NCBI GenBank assembly: GCA_016787575.1
Contig: JAEUUO010000023.1
Span: forward strand, 124,001 to 188,000
Length of the DNA stretch: 64,000 nucleotides
Reading direction: 5' to 3'
DNA from: Saprospiraceae bacterium
GTDB taxonomy: Bacteria > Bacteroidota > Bacteroidia > Chitinophagales > Saprospiraceae
Below the pieces are notes generated by a model. The model was not told where the DNA came from and did no database searches. It worked only from the letters and a program-made list of their open reading frames with translations. The position numbers and the translations under genes were made by a program. Positions 1 through 9,066 of the stretch are shown here, piece by piece. Numbering within the stretch: position 1 is the first letter of the stretch; every line of letters starts with the position of its first letter.

Positions 1-260
1 TTTAGCGGCCCTACACTGTCAAGTTGAATTCTCCAAATCAGATTTAAATTTTTATCAAAGCAAAGCAAGCCAGTACAACTAACTGTGTTTTGATGACAGT
101 AATTTGCTGAGAATACTACAAACCGATTGCCAACTTGTATGATATTCCATGCGATATCATTATCTCCCTCAAAATCAAAATAGCGACTAAAGTATTGTTG
201 ACTATTTAATTTATATGTGAGCAATAAAAGGGAAAAGATGAAAAATTGTAATATTTTCAT
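1..260 (-). CDS. Secreted protein, N-terminal part only
   Basis: An open frame runs from an ATG at 260 leftwards off the window edge, so only about 86 codons are visible. It begins with a lysine, a hydrophobic stretch of about 13 residues and a likely signal-peptidase site near residue 20 (LNSQQ), as in exported Bacteroidota proteins. The rest (FDFEGDNDIAWN, then CTGLLCFDKNLNLIWR) resembles the start of beta-propeller-like secreted proteins in which a value is read and compared, but no family can be assigned from this fragment. It lies 15 bp downstream of the stop of the T9SS cargo gene on the same strand, so the two could be co-transcribed. Function unknown. Confidence 0.7.
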   Translation of the reverse strand, partial: MKILQFFIFSLLLLTYKLNSQQYFSRYFDFEGDNDIAWNIIQVGNRFVVFSANYCHQNTVSCTGLLCFDKNLNLIWRIQLDSVGPL

Positions 261-275
261 TATTTTAAATTTTAT

Positions 276-3200
276 TTACTGATTTCTTTTTATTGTAAAT
301 TGTTTTTTACTAAATATTTTACTATCTTGGTCGACTAAGCAAATAAAATAAACGCCATCTAGGTATTTTTCTATGTTTAGTTTAAAATTGCTATTATTAG
401 TTACATTTCCTTCCAAGATTTTGGTGCCTAAGAGATTATAAACAATAAATCGCTTTACCGACAAAACATTTGCTTTATAATTTACGTGGAGTATCTCATT
501 GACAGGATTAGGATACAATTCTAAAAAATTATTTGTTTGATAAGTATCGTCTCTTTTTCGGACTTCTAAAGGAGCCTCAGTTGGCAAATATAGATCTGCT
601 TGAGATGTGCCACTATGTAGGGCTAATAGAGATTTAGCATAAGACCTGTAAGGAGATTTTATTTCTGCCAGCATACTCAAGGTTTGTCTATCAATTTCTT
701 CAAAATTATACCCCCATTTTTCTTTGAGACGTTTTATATTTAATTCTTGAATTTTTTTAAGACTTTTCAAGTCATCAGTGTTTTCTGGATTTAAATTTGC
801 CAATTCTTCAGCTTTATCGAAATTTTGAAGTAATAAATTTAATCCAATGGCCAATCTGAGTTCATATTCTGATTGTTCAGGTATTAAAATTTGTATAGCA
901 TCTTGATAAGCATTATTTGCAATTAACTTGATTAAAGTTTGATTTAAAATAAAGTAAAGGTCTTTTTCTGCAATATTTAGCTCTTTTTTAAGCTCAGTAT
1001 TTGAAGGATCTAAGTTTAATAGTGACATGCTGAAGTAAACTTTCGCACGTGCTTCTGAGATGCTTATATTTGGCGAGAATCTATCTTCTCCATTTTTGGA
1101 GCAATCGGTTTGTGTTTTAACTTTAATAGGATTTAAGTAATAATTATTTATTCCACCATCTGACAAATTGTTTGTTGGCACTTCGCATTGATTGTCGCCT
1201 GCATCACAATAAATCGCTAAAGGTTGCTGACGTATGAAGTACTGAAATGTATAAAATGGTGAAGGTGCATAAATGTCTATTTTAGATTGCATGCAATTAT
1301 TTGCAACCCTTGAATTGTCTCCTTGTTCAGATCTGATGCTTGACCCTGGCTCTATTACTACGCTAATATCAATGTTGGAAGGAAAGCAATTATCCAAAAA
1401 TTGTGTTTGCTCATTGATATCCTTGAATAAAATCCCATTTTCATGTTTGTCAAATTGATTGCATTTAATCAGATTGTGATCGTCGCCACTTGCATCTGAA
1501 ACTACCGCCAACGGAATATTTCGAAACCGATTGTTTTCAATATTATAATAGCTATATCCTTCCATAATAATACCATTGCCGGTTGCATCAAATAAATCAT
1601 TGTTGATGATATTTACACGGTCTAGTCCATTTCCTGAGGAACAATAAATGTGACGAATGTTATTTTTAAAATAATTGGGATTGCTATTATTTTGTCCAAT
1701 TTCCAAACTTCCTTTGTAATAGAGGGTGTTGTAAGATTCAATTCCACTTGGCAAATTTCTGAATTGATTATGGTCATAAATTTTAGCACCAAAATCTACC
1801 CCAAATATTCCTGCAATATCTAAAAAACGGAAGGTGTTGCGAATAAATGTAATGTCATTGCATTCCCAGATTGTAACTCCAATCGAGTTATCAACGTAGT
1901 TTCCATTTTCACTAAATATGCAATTGATAATTTTACTTTTGTTTGGGTAATTGTATTTCATAAATTCTATTGCTCGACGATTATCGACGAAGCTGCTATT
2001 TTCACAATAAACAGCCCCTCCAAAATTAGCCCAGGCATTAGATCCTCCCAGGGCCCAGGCACCTGTTGAAATGGCTGTCCGCGCATGTTGAATCGTTGAT
2101 CCATTTATAACTTGAACAATCCCGGCATCATTGATCCCAGTAATTCCATTTGAAGGATCCGGTTGTAATTTTCCTGGATTGCCCCATACCTGGATTCCTG
2201 GCCAGAAATTATCCGGGCAAAGATTGGTTAACAAAGCTCCATCAACTGTAAGTTTTGCTCCTCGTCGAACTTCAACATAGGCTTCTGTACTAAATCGTGC
2301 CTCACAAGTAATAGTTAACGAGGAACTTGGCATTAGAATAACTGGACGATTGATAATCATCAAATGATCCCAAATTACCTGGGTTCCTGCTTCTATTATT
2401 ATTGGCTCTGATTTTGTTTCGCAGAAATTTAAAAAAGGACAATTTTTTGATATAGCATTGTTATATGCTGTTCCCCATTGGCATAAACTTAAAGATTTTA
2501 AACTGGGAGCATAATTCATAATATTTGTACTGTTGCTATTCCATGAACAGCATCCAAAACCTCCATTTCCACAACCACTTGCACCATTGCCACATCCGCA
2601 TTCAGCTGCTGGATTAAGATCATTGCATTCATTGTTGATGTAAAAGGAATGACACAATCCAAGAGAATGAAAAAATTCATGATTTAGCAGTTGTGCAAAT
2701 GCCCAATGTCCGAATTTTGGTTGTATAGGATTTACCCAAACATGATAATATGCACCCGTCATACTCAAACGGGAGCAACAATCAAAACGTCCGCAGGCAG
2801 TACCTTTCAACTCATCATTTGGTCCTCCATTAAACAGTACAATATTCATAACATTGGCATACGGAAAAGAAGTGGGTTCTTGATTCCAATACCATATTCC
2901 TCCATTGACATCAGATGTATTATTAGGATTGCTATAAAGCTTGTAATTGATTTTTGCATCGCCTAATTTATGACTGATTCCAACTGGACTTGGAATTAAA
3001 TGATCTAAATCATTGTTGGCATGATTTAAAAGCAAGCTTGCATAATAATTTCCATCCTTCAGGTCTCCAGTGGAATTTCCAGGATAAAAATTGCCATAAG
3101 GACCTTTAATATAATGAATGTTTACATAAACAGTTACTTCAGGTAATGCATTCATTTCTTCTTCACTTAATTCAGAAAACGGGCAGGAACTGCTTGCATG

Positions 3201-3311
3201 TTCCTGGGATGAAATTTCTTCAGGCAGGCAATTCATTGGATCTGTTTGAGTGGATGCTTTTTCAACATAAATAAATAGTAGAATTACAAAATAAAAATAC
3301 GTTCTCATCAT
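276..3311 (-). CDS. Secreted metzincin-like protease with beta-helix and T9SS sorting domain
   Basis: A 1011-residue exported protein. A signal peptide occupies about residues 1-21. The metzincin zinc motif HEFFHSLGLCH is at 211-221 and a Met-turn-like NIMNY at 263-267, which fits a pappalysin-type (M43) zinc peptidase. Between them is an unusual Cys/Gly-rich insert (235-256, repeated GCGNG) that is probably disulfide-bonded. Residues of about 300-700 are rich in N and I with short repeats (NTF, NQF, NNDLFD), as in right-handed parallel beta-helices. A helical region follows at about 740-900. The C-terminus (LELYPNPVNEILHVNY) is a type A T9SS sorting domain. The predicted role is a cell-surface or released protease or adhesin exported by the SprA translocon. 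Domain boundaries are estimated by eye; catalytic activity is inferred from the intact HExxHxxGxxH motif. Confidence 0.85.
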   Translation of the reverse strand: MMRTYFYFVILLFIYVEKASTQTDPMNCLPEEISSQEHASSSCPFSELSEEEMNALPEVTVYVNIHYIKGPYGNFYPGNSTGDLKDGNYYASLLLNHANNDLDHLIPSPVGISHKLGDAKINYKLYSNPNNTSDVNGGIWYWNQEPTSFPYANVMNIVLFNGGPNDELKGTACGRFDCCSRLSMTGAYYHVWVNPIQPKFGHWAFAQLLNHEFFHSLGLCHSFYINNECNDLNPAAECGCGNGASGCGNGGFGCCSWNSNSTNIMNYAPSLKSLSLCQWGTAYNNAISKNCPFLNFCETKSEPIIIEAGTQVIWDHLMIINRPVILMPSSSLTITCEARFSTEAYVEVRRGAKLTVDGALLTNLCPDNFWPGIQVWGNPGKLQPDPSNGITGINDAGIVQVINGSTIQHARTAISTGAWALGGSNAWANFGGAVYCENSSFVDNRRAIEFMKYNYPNKSKIINCIFSENGNYVDNSIGVTIWECNDITFIRNTFRFLDIAGIFGVDFGAKIYDHNQFRNLPSGIESYNTLYYKGSLEIGQNNSNPNYFKNNIRHIYCSSGNGLDRVNIINNDLFDATGNGIIMEGYSYYNIENNRFRNIPLAVVSDASGDDHNLIKCNQFDKHENGILFKDINEQTQFLDNCFPSNIDISVVIEPGSSIRSEQGDNSRVANNCMQSKIDIYAPSPFYTFQYFIRQQPLAIYCDAGDNQCEVPTNNLSDGGINNYYLNPIKVKTQTDCSKNGEDRFSPNISISEARAKVYFSMSLLNLDPSNTELKKELNIAEKDLYFILNQTLIKLIANNAYQDAIQILIPEQSEYELRLAIGLNLLLQNFDKAEELANLNPENTDDLKSLKKIQELNIKRLKEKWGYNFEEIDRQTLSMLAEIKSPYRSYAKSLLALHSGTSQADLYLPTEAPLEVRKRDDTYQTNNFLELYPNPVNEILHVNYKANVLSVKRFIVYNLLGTKILEGNVTNNSNFKLNIEKYLDGVYFICLVDQDSKIFSKKQFTIKRNQ

Positions 3312-3397
3312 TTAGGGTTTAGTGTTAATTAAAAAAATTGATAAGCTCAATTCAAAAGGAAGCCGATCTTATTTCAAAGCTAGTTAAAAAATAATTT

Positions 3398-3405
3398 TAG
3401 TTTTG
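3398..3405 (+). promoter_or_regulatory. Candidate Bacteroidota -7 box for the GNAT gene
   Basis: TAGTTTTG matches the TAnnTTTG consensus. It lies about 80 bp before the GNAT start in the gap between divergent genes. No clear TTG at the -33 position. Confidence 0.35.
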
Positions 3406-3484
3406 CCCCAACTTATTTAGTCAGCAAAGCTTTTTATTGAAATTGGCAGATCTCTGATTTAGTAATTTTTACAATCCAATTCTA

Positions 3485-4003
3485 ATGTATACCATTGATA
3501 CCGCTCGATTAAAATTAGTGTCATGTGATTCCAAGATGCTTTCAATGCTAATTGAAGATTCCACACGTTTTGAATCTTATTATAATTTATGTTTGGAGTT
3601 AAACTGGACTTCATTTGGTATGGATCCATTAAATTATTCCTTAACTCAATTGGCAGATCCTGCTCAAGCGAATTGGTGGACCTATTTACCGGTAATAAAG
3701 AATGGAAATTCAGTGATCGGAACCTGTGGTTTTAAAGGCAAACCAAATGAATCCAATATTGTTGAAATTGGTTATGAAGTTGCTCCTGCATTTCGCCGCA
3801 ATGCTTATGGTTTGGAAATTGCTCAAGCTCTTATTCGAGAAGCATTTCATAAACATCATGTAAGTGCAGTTATTGCACATACACTGGCAGAAGAAAATGC
3901 TTCTACCGCAATTTTAAAACATTGCGGAATGAAATTCATAGCTGCAATGGAAGATCCCGAAGATGGTTTAATCTGGAAATGGCAACTGGATCGCTCTATT
4001 TAA
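3485..4003 (+). CDS. GNAT-family N-acetyltransferase (RimJ/RimL-like)
   Basis: A 172-residue cytoplasmic protein of the GNAT fold. It opens with TARLKLVSCDSKML, a typical first strand of RimJ/RimL-type enzymes. The acetyl-CoA region is GYEVAPAFRRNAYGLEIAQALIREAF (about 98-123), and the last strands carry AHTLAEENASTAILKHCGMKF, the usual 'N-x-S-x-x-x-L/I-x-x-x-G-F' segment. It probably transfers acetyl from acetyl-CoA to an amine or protein N-terminus; the substrate cannot be read from sequence. It stands alone, divergent from the metzincin gene and convergent with the lipoprotein gene at 4023-4583, with a gap of only 19 bp. Confidence 0.85.
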   Translation: MYTIDTARLKLVSCDSKMLSMLIEDSTRFESYYNLCLELNWTSFGMDPLNYSLTQLADPAQANWWTYLPVIKNGNSVIGTCGFKGKPNESNIVEIGYEVAPAFRRNAYGLEIAQALIREAFHKHHVSAVIAHTLAEENASTAILKHCGMKFIAAMEDPEDGLIWKWQLDRSI

Positions 4004-4022
4004 AATTTTCCAAGTAATTGTC

Positions 4023-4583
4023 TCAGTCTTTTACAAAAACGATGTCTACACAGGGTGCAATGACCTGGTCGTTGGTTAAGATAGGAAAACTGCTGCAGCC
4101 ATTTGGTCCGCAGGCATTTTCATTAAATGAAACAATACTTATATTATCTTTTAGAATTGGAAATGAAAAAGCTTCTCCGCTTAAATTACGCACTCTAAAG
4201 AAAACGTCCGCTACAATAGCTACTCCAAATTCATCACCGGAATTAACAGAAATATCTGCTATGTCTGCAAAAAATGCATTGCCTTCTTTAGTGGATTGAA
4301 TGTCTGTTTCCTTTAGTATTTTTTGAGTTGTTAAATCATAAAGTTTAACTTTAAAAGTACTGACAGCGGGTACTTTAATGCCGAGTTTTGTAATCCTTCC
4401 TGATTGAAGTGTTTTAAATCGAAAGCCATATTCCCATACATCCGCAGCATTTCGAACGGTGTCTATAGAAGTTCCGGATAGAGTCAGTAAACTAAAAAAA
4501 GGCATTTCTTCTTTTGAATCAGAATCTTTGGAACAAGCAATTGCAATCAAAATAATTCCGATGAATACTAGGTATTTTTTCAT
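4023..4583 (-). CDS. Lipoprotein, DUF4082-like beta-sandwich
   Basis: A 186-residue protein with a lipoprotein signal: hydrophobic residues 5-16 and a lipobox ending at Cys17 (IAIAC), followed by an acidic, serine-rich linker. The mature part contains 'YGFRFKTLQSGRITKLGIKVPAVSTFKVKLYD', which resembles DUF4082-type carbohydrate-binding-like beta-sandwich domains; this similarity is by eye. There is a Cys-containing segment near the C-terminus (ACGPNGCSSF, then APCVDI). It is encoded 10 bp downstream of the membrane protein gene at 4594-5502 and is probably co-transcribed with it. Function unknown. Confidence 0.7.
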   Translation of the reverse strand: MKKYLVFIGIILIAIACSKDSDSKEEMPFFSLLTLSGTSIDTVRNAADVWEYGFRFKTLQSGRITKLGIKVPAVSTFKVKLYDLTTQKILKETDIQSTKEGNAFFADIADISVNSGDEFGVAIVADVFFRVRNLSGEAFSFPILKDNISIVSFNENACGPNGCSSFPILTNDQVIAPCVDIVFVKD

Positions 4584-4593
4584 GGTTTTACAA

Positions 4594-5502
4594 TTAATTC
4601 GTTAAATTTAATTCGGATCTCGCATTTTTTAATGCCGTTTTCATTGAAATGGCTTCAAACATCGCATAGGAATTAAACCAATTGATGTATTGATTTACAG
4701 TATCAGATTGATTTTCAAAATATAAAGCCCTTTGTGTCTTATTGGAAAGTATGGTCGGAAAACTTAAAATTAAATCCGTATCATCAATAATATAGCAATC
4801 ATAACCTATCGTTTTTTCCATAAATTGAACATAGCGATGAAAATAAATATCAGAACCCTGATCCTGAAATATTTTAAATCGTCGTTCGGTTGCTTCAATA
4901 AATTGTTGATTGATATCCTCTTTATTTATACAAATCACAATATCAAATTGTACAGGTACTCCGGCATCTGATTTGCGACGTAAAATTTCAGCAACTTTTT
5001 CATTCCAACTATCGGGTGCTTTTGGTGAATTTGCATAAACCACCGAGCGGATGTTTGTTTTGGCTCGTTCGGTTAATTGCAAAGACAAATTGTAAATTTC
5101 ATGATACGATTCAATAAATTTATATTGTCTGTAAGTTGAAATATGTGTATCAATAGAATTTAAAATTTCATTTTGATTTTCAAGAGCCTGATCAATCCGT
5201 GAAATGTCAAGTGCTCGTTCAAGTCCTAATACAACACATATTAATCCGATGCACGAATAATAGATACCTTCATTAAATTTATGAATCTGATCTGCATATT
5301 GTTGGAATAGACTGTTGGAAGCCTGATCTAAAATCGTACCTAGCAACAGCAGAATTCCTAATAACAAAATTGAGTATGACAGCAAACCTCTCAATGAGGC
5401 ATTCACCGTAGTAAATAATTTTTTCTTTATCTGACTTCTATCTGTTTTTATCATAGCTGGAAAAACGAGTTTTTTGGTATTTCCAAAAGTAAAGGTTTTC
5501 AT
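4594..5502 (-). CDS. Two-TM membrane protein with cytoplasmic C-terminal domain
   Basis: A 302-residue protein not assigned to a named family. It has two hydrophobic helices at about 39-59 and 80-96, a short helical linker (about 100-125, ISRIDQALENQNEILNSID) and a soluble domain of about 175 residues. The soluble domain contains alternating strands and helices (IRSVVYANSP, VPVQFDIVICINKED, YDCYIIDDTDLILSFP, RALYFENQ). The pattern recalls the phospholipase-D-like fold found in some bacterial regulators, but no HKD motif is present, so catalysis is not claimed. The start at 5502 gives a long N-terminus; an internal ATG at residue 17 is an alternative. It probably forms an operon with the lipoprotein gene downstream. 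Confidence 0.6.
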   Translation of the reverse strand: MKTFTFGNTKKLVFPAMIKTDRSQIKKKLFTTVNASLRGLLSYSILLLGILLLLGTILDQASNSLFQQYADQIHKFNEGIYYSCIGLICVVLGLERALDISRIDQALENQNEILNSIDTHISTYRQYKFIESYHEIYNLSLQLTERAKTNIRSVVYANSPKAPDSWNEKVAEILRRKSDAGVPVQFDIVICINKEDINQQFIEATERRFKIFQDQGSDIYFHRYVQFMEKTIGYDCYIIDDTDLILSFPTILSNKTQRALYFENQSDTVNQYINWFNSYAMFEAISMKTALKNARSELNLTN

Positions 5503-5636
5503 GTAGAATCATGGATTTTTTTTTATTGAATGTGTAATTGTTTTATTCTAACTGAATTAGCAGGATTGGTTCGTTTTTTTAATTGAATGCATGCCTTTAA
5601 GAATTTAATCTCTATTTTTGGATTTTAAAAACTAAT

Positions 5637-6044
5637 ATGAAAACTGCTGAAGTTATATATACAGGAGACCTTAGGACGCAAACGACCCACATTCGCAGCG
5701 GACAATCATTTATAACGGATGCTCCGGTTGACAATCAGGGTAAAGGCGAGGCTTTTTCTCCAACCGATCTGGCAGCCACTTCATTGGCATGTTGCATGAT
5801 TACCACCATGGGCATCGCAGCAAAAACCCATGAAATTGATATGAAAGGGGCCCGTGCAGAAGTATTAAAAATTATGGCCAACGATCCGCGCCGCATTGCT
5901 TCCATTGAAGTTGATATCTACATGCCGGATCTTCCATTTAGCCCTAAGGAGAAAATCATTCTGGAAAAAGCAGCAAATGCATGTCCGGTAAAGAGAAGTT
6001 TGCACCCGGATTTGAAAGAAGTGTTGCGTATTCATTGGGCATAA
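5637..6044 (+). CDS. OsmC/Ohr-family protein
   Basis: A 135-residue OsmC-fold protein. Family hallmarks are FSPTDLAATSLACCMITTMG, with redox cysteines at 52/53 in the central helix, and the second conserved cysteine in ANACPVKRSL (Cys116). Such proteins reduce organic hydroperoxides with thiol reductants in the cytoplasm. The sequence is closer to the YhfA-like/OsmC subgroup than to Ohr, judging by the PVKRSLHPDL segment. The stop is 9 bp before the aroA start, so the two genes are likely co-transcribed, though there is no functional link between them. Confidence 0.85.
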   Translation: MKTAEVIYTGDLRTQTTHIRSGQSFITDAPVDNQGKGEAFSPTDLAATSLACCMITTMGIAAKTHEIDMKGARAEVLKIMANDPRRIASIEVDIYMPDLPFSPKEKIILEKAANACPVKRSLHPDLKEVLRIHWA

Positions 6045-6053
6045 AGCTCAAAA

Positions 6054-7262
6054 ATGAATGCAATTACCATTCAATTACCCAGCTCCAAGAGTATTTCAAA
6101 TCGCCTGTTGATTATTCAGGCACTTTGTCAAAATAGTTTTTCCATTTTTAAACTTTCCAATGCCCAGGATACACAGGATCTAGATCGCTGTTTGAATTCG
6201 CTTGATTCGCTTGAACTGCATGTTGGTGATGGCGCAACAAGCATGCGATTTTTATTGGCTTACCTGGCGCTTCGCAACCAATCAATTATTCTTAGCTGTG
6301 GTAAAAGTCTGAAAGGCAGACCAATATTTGAACTCATTCAGGTTTTAGAAATGCTTCATTGTGAATTTAATTTTCTTGAGGAACCTTATAAAATGCCTTT
6401 GAAGTTATTGAAAGGAATTTCTAAACCAATTCCGGAAGTTTTGGAAATCGATGGGTCTTTAAGCAGTCAGTTTGTTTCTGCCATTTTATTAATTGGACCT
6501 TATCTGGGAAATCCAATTTCAATTAAACTAAAAGGACATCTAGTTTCAGAACCTTATCTTAATATGACAATTCAATTGATGCGCAATTTTGGTATTCAAA
6601 TTGAACAGAATGCAGGATATATTAACATTCCTTCTTCTAATTATACAGGCAGAGACATTCAGGTGGAAGCAGATTGGAGTGCTGCTGTTTTTTTTTATGC
6701 ATTGTTGGGTTTGCAAGATGAAGGGAAGCTCTATTTTCCGGGATTAAAAAAATCAGGATTGCAAGGGGACGAAGCCTTAATTCCGTTTTTTAGGTGGTTT
6801 GGAATCCAAACGCTCGAATCCGATGGTGGAATCAGCATCGAGAAATTGAATGTGGACACACCAAGTTCTGTGGGATTTGATTTTACCAATTGCCCTGATC
6901 TCTTTCCGGCAATGGCCATTTTTTGTGCTATGAAGAAAGTAAATTGTTATTTTTCCGGACTGCAAAACCTGAAACACAAAGAATCAAATCGATTGGATGT
7001 AATTTCAGAATTTTTAATTGCTCAAAAAGTTAAAATCATAGTTCCTGCACAGGAAAACGGTGTTTATTATTTTGAAATGAAATCCATTCAATTTAAGCTC
7101 AATGAAAGCTATGCTACTTTTATGGATCATCGCATAGCAATGGCCTTCAGTTTATTAAAACTGCGTTTTCCGATTTTTATTGAAAACCCGGAAGCCGTTT
7201 CAAAATCGTTTCCTGATTATTGGGATGAATATAAAAAATTAGAGCTAGAATTCATTCGTTAG
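6054..7262 (+). CDS. aroA: 3-phosphoshikimate 1-carboxyvinyltransferase (EPSP synthase)
   Basis: A 402-residue enzyme of the shikimate pathway, joining shikimate-3-phosphate and phosphoenolpyruvate. Visible motifs: PSSKSISNRLLI (Lys12 and Arg17 of the substrate site), GDGATSMRFLLAYL in place of the usual GNAGTAxR loop, EADWSAAVFFYALLGL, LKHKESNRLDVI, and the C-terminal DHRIAMAFSLL. It is shorter than the common 420-450 residues because the N-terminal segment is trimmed and several loops are short, as in other Bacteroidota. It follows the OsmC gene by 9 bp and overlaps the convergent hydrolase gene by 11 bp at its 3' end. Confidence 0.95.
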   Translation: MNAITIQLPSSKSISNRLLIIQALCQNSFSIFKLSNAQDTQDLDRCLNSLDSLELHVGDGATSMRFLLAYLALRNQSIILSCGKSLKGRPIFELIQVLEMLHCEFNFLEEPYKMPLKLLKGISKPIPEVLEIDGSLSSQFVSAILLIGPYLGNPISIKLKGHLVSEPYLNMTIQLMRNFGIQIEQNAGYINIPSSNYTGRDIQVEADWSAAVFFYALLGLQDEGKLYFPGLKKSGLQGDEALIPFFRWFGIQTLESDGGISIEKLNVDTPSSVGFDFTNCPDLFPAMAIFCAMKKVNCYFSGLQNLKHKESNRLDVISEFLIAQKVKIIVPAQENGVYYFEMKSIQFKLNESYATFMDHRIAMAFSLLKLRFPIFIENPEAVSKSFPDYWDEYKKLELEFIR

Positions 7263-7947
7263 AATCAGCCAAAAATTGGGTGATGATCGTTGCCAATTGA
7301 TTCATATTTACCCGTTCGAACGGATGTGGAGTATCGGGTAAAATTTGAAGACGAGCTTGTTTTAAAGAGGCTACCGCATTTTGAGATTCCACTAAACTGA
7401 CCATTTTATCTTTTTCTCCCAGGCAAACCAATACCGGAATTGTTACACGATTCAAATTCAATGTTGTTAATACTGGGTTTTGACCAAGCTGCAACATCAT
7501 TTCTGCAGTTTTAATAACCAGTTGCTTCCAATCATTTCCGTGTCTTTGTTTTAGTATTTCACAAAATGCGGGAATTTGTAATTCCATTTGATCTGGATTC
7601 AGTAACTGTGATTCTTTTGCTGATGATTCCGGATTCCATTCAAACTTGGTCGCTAAAGTAATTATTTTAACAATTTTATGAGGGTATTTTAGTGCGTGAT
7701 TCAAAGCAACATAGCCGCCCATGCTATATCCAAAAACTATCGGGTTGATCAACAACTCATTTTCAATAAATGAATTCAGTTCATCAGACATGGCATCAAT
7801 ATCCAATGAATTTGTAGAATTTGATTTTTTGCCATGGCCATCAAATTCAGGAATGTAAACCTTAAATTTATTTTCTAAGACTGTTTTTAGTGCTTCCATT
7901 TGTGAGGCTTCACCCAATGCGCCATGGAGTAGGATGAGGTTTTTCAT
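7252..7947 (-). CDS. Alpha/beta-hydrolase
   Basis: A 231-residue alpha/beta-hydrolase with a complete triad: nucleophile Ser75 in GYSMGG, acid Asp180 (CLGEKDKMV) and His208 (PDTPHPFERV). The oxyanion segment LLHGALG is at residues 6-12. Being small, with a short cap (about 105-155), it resembles the MenH/YbfF-like group of esterases and hydrolases. There is no signal peptide, so it is cytoplasmic. The substrate is unknown; MenH is an unlikely assignment because the window carries mqnC, a futalosine-pathway gene. Its last codons overlap the aroA 3' end on the opposite strand. Confidence 0.85.
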   Translation of the reverse strand: MKNLILLHGALGEASQMEALKTVLENKFKVYIPEFDGHGKKSNSTNSLDIDAMSDELNSFIENELLINPIVFGYSMGGYVALNHALKYPHKIVKIITLATKFEWNPESSAKESQLLNPDQMELQIPAFCEILKQRHGNDWKQLVIKTAEMMLQLGQNPVLTTLNLNRVTIPVLVCLGEKDKMVSLVESQNAVASLKQARLQILPDTPHPFERVNMNQLATIITQFLADSNE

Positions 7948-8115
7948 AAAAGCAATATTAGGGAAAAATTTATTAAGAATTCAGAATTTTATATCCCGGG
8001 GGCACATGCATTTTACTAAAAAGACGAATTGAATTTTACAGTTTTATTTTTGTAATTGAATTTTTAATTTCCCTTATTATTTGAATTCAATAGTCAAGCA
8101 TATAGCAATTGCTTG

Positions 8116-8123
8116 TACTTTTG
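8116..8123 (+). promoter_or_regulatory. -7 box (TACTTTTG) of the isoaspartyl peptidase gene
   Basis: A perfect TAnnTTTG element ends 5 bp before the ATG at 8129, so transcription would begin at or next to the start codon. It lies inside the longer frame that could start at TTG 8081, arguing for the ATG at 8129. A second candidate, TATTTTTG, is at 8045-8052. Confidence 0.55.
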
Positions 8124-8128
8124 TGGCT

Positions 8129-9058
8129 ATGTCCGATACAAAAAGATACGCAATAGCCATACATGGCGGTGCTGGTACGATATTGAAATCCAGCATGACT
8201 CCAAAACTGGAAAAAGCATACCAACAGATTTTGGAAAAAGCCATCCAACGAGGATATAAATTATTGGAGAAAAAAGCCAGTGCATTGGATGCAGTTGAAA
8301 CTGCCGTAAAGCTATTGGAAGATGCACCCTTATTTAATGCTGGAAGAGGTTCTGTATTTACTGCAAATGGCAAGCATGAAATGGATGCATCTATTATGGA
8401 TGGAAAGACTTTGGATGCCGGTGCTGTTGCACTTTTACAAAAAATAAAGAATCCGATTGAATTGGCGCGCATGGTTATGGAACATTCAGGTCATGTTTTT
8501 CTTGCCGGAAAAGGCGCTGAAGATTTTGCCTCAAAAATGGGATTGAAGAAAATGGAAGCATCCTATTTTTATACAGAAGCAAGGTATAAACAATTACAAC
8601 TTGCAAAAAAAGCAGATAAGGTACTAATGGATCATACAGATCGCAAATTTGGTACCGTGGGAGCAGTTGCATTGGATCAGTTTGGAAATCTTGCTGCAGC
8701 TACCTCCACCGGAGGAATGACAAATAAAAAGTTTGGAAGGATTGGTGACAGTCCGATGATTGGATGTGGAACTTATGCAAACAATAATAGTTGCGCCGTT
8801 TCTTGTACTGGATCTGGAGAATACTTCATTCGTGTGAATGCAGCTTTTCATGTCTCTGCTTTGATGCAATATAAAAAATACAGCCTTGAAAAAGCATGCA
8901 GGGAAGTGGTTGACCATTTATTGCCTTCCATAGGAGGTGATGGCGGACTTATTGCTATTGATCATGCGGGCAATATAAGCATGTGTTTTAATACAGAGGG
9001 AATGTATCGCGCGTGTAAATCAAGTGTCGGTGATTATAGCATTGGTATTTATAAGTAA
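8129..9058 (+). CDS. Isoaspartyl peptidase / L-asparaginase (Ntn-hydrolase, T2)
   Basis: A 309-residue Ntn-hydrolase that removes isoaspartyl residues from peptides and hydrolyses asparagine. The proenzyme is cut before Thr176 (KFGT|VGAVALD), which becomes the nucleophile; the alpha subunit starts with IAIHGGAGT and contains NAGRGSVF and EMDASIM, and the beta subunit contains STGGMTNKKFGRIGDSP and the CTGSGE loop, all family hallmarks. The frame remains open to a TTG at 8081, but the ATG at 8129 is preferred because the -7 box sits between them and the plant-type family normally starts just before 'AIHGGAG'. No signal peptide remains with this start. TauE/SafE follows 8 bp later, probably in one transcript. 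Confidence 0.92.
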   Translation: MSDTKRYAIAIHGGAGTILKSSMTPKLEKAYQQILEKAIQRGYKLLEKKASALDAVETAVKLLEDAPLFNAGRGSVFTANGKHEMDASIMDGKTLDAGAVALLQKIKNPIELARMVMEHSGHVFLAGKGAEDFASKMGLKKMEASYFYTEARYKQLQLAKKADKVLMDHTDRKFGTVGAVALDQFGNLAAATSTGGMTNKKFGRIGDSPMIGCGTYANNNSCAVSCTGSGEYFIRVNAAFHVSALMQYKKYSLEKACREVVDHLLPSIGGDGGLIAIDHAGNISMCFNTEGMYRACKSSVGDYSIGIYK

Positions 9059-9066
9059 AATAAATC

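Noticed and set aside
7252..7947. MenH of the classical menaquinone pathway
   Set aside because: The window carries mqnC of the alternative futalosine pathway, and no classical men genes are adjacent.
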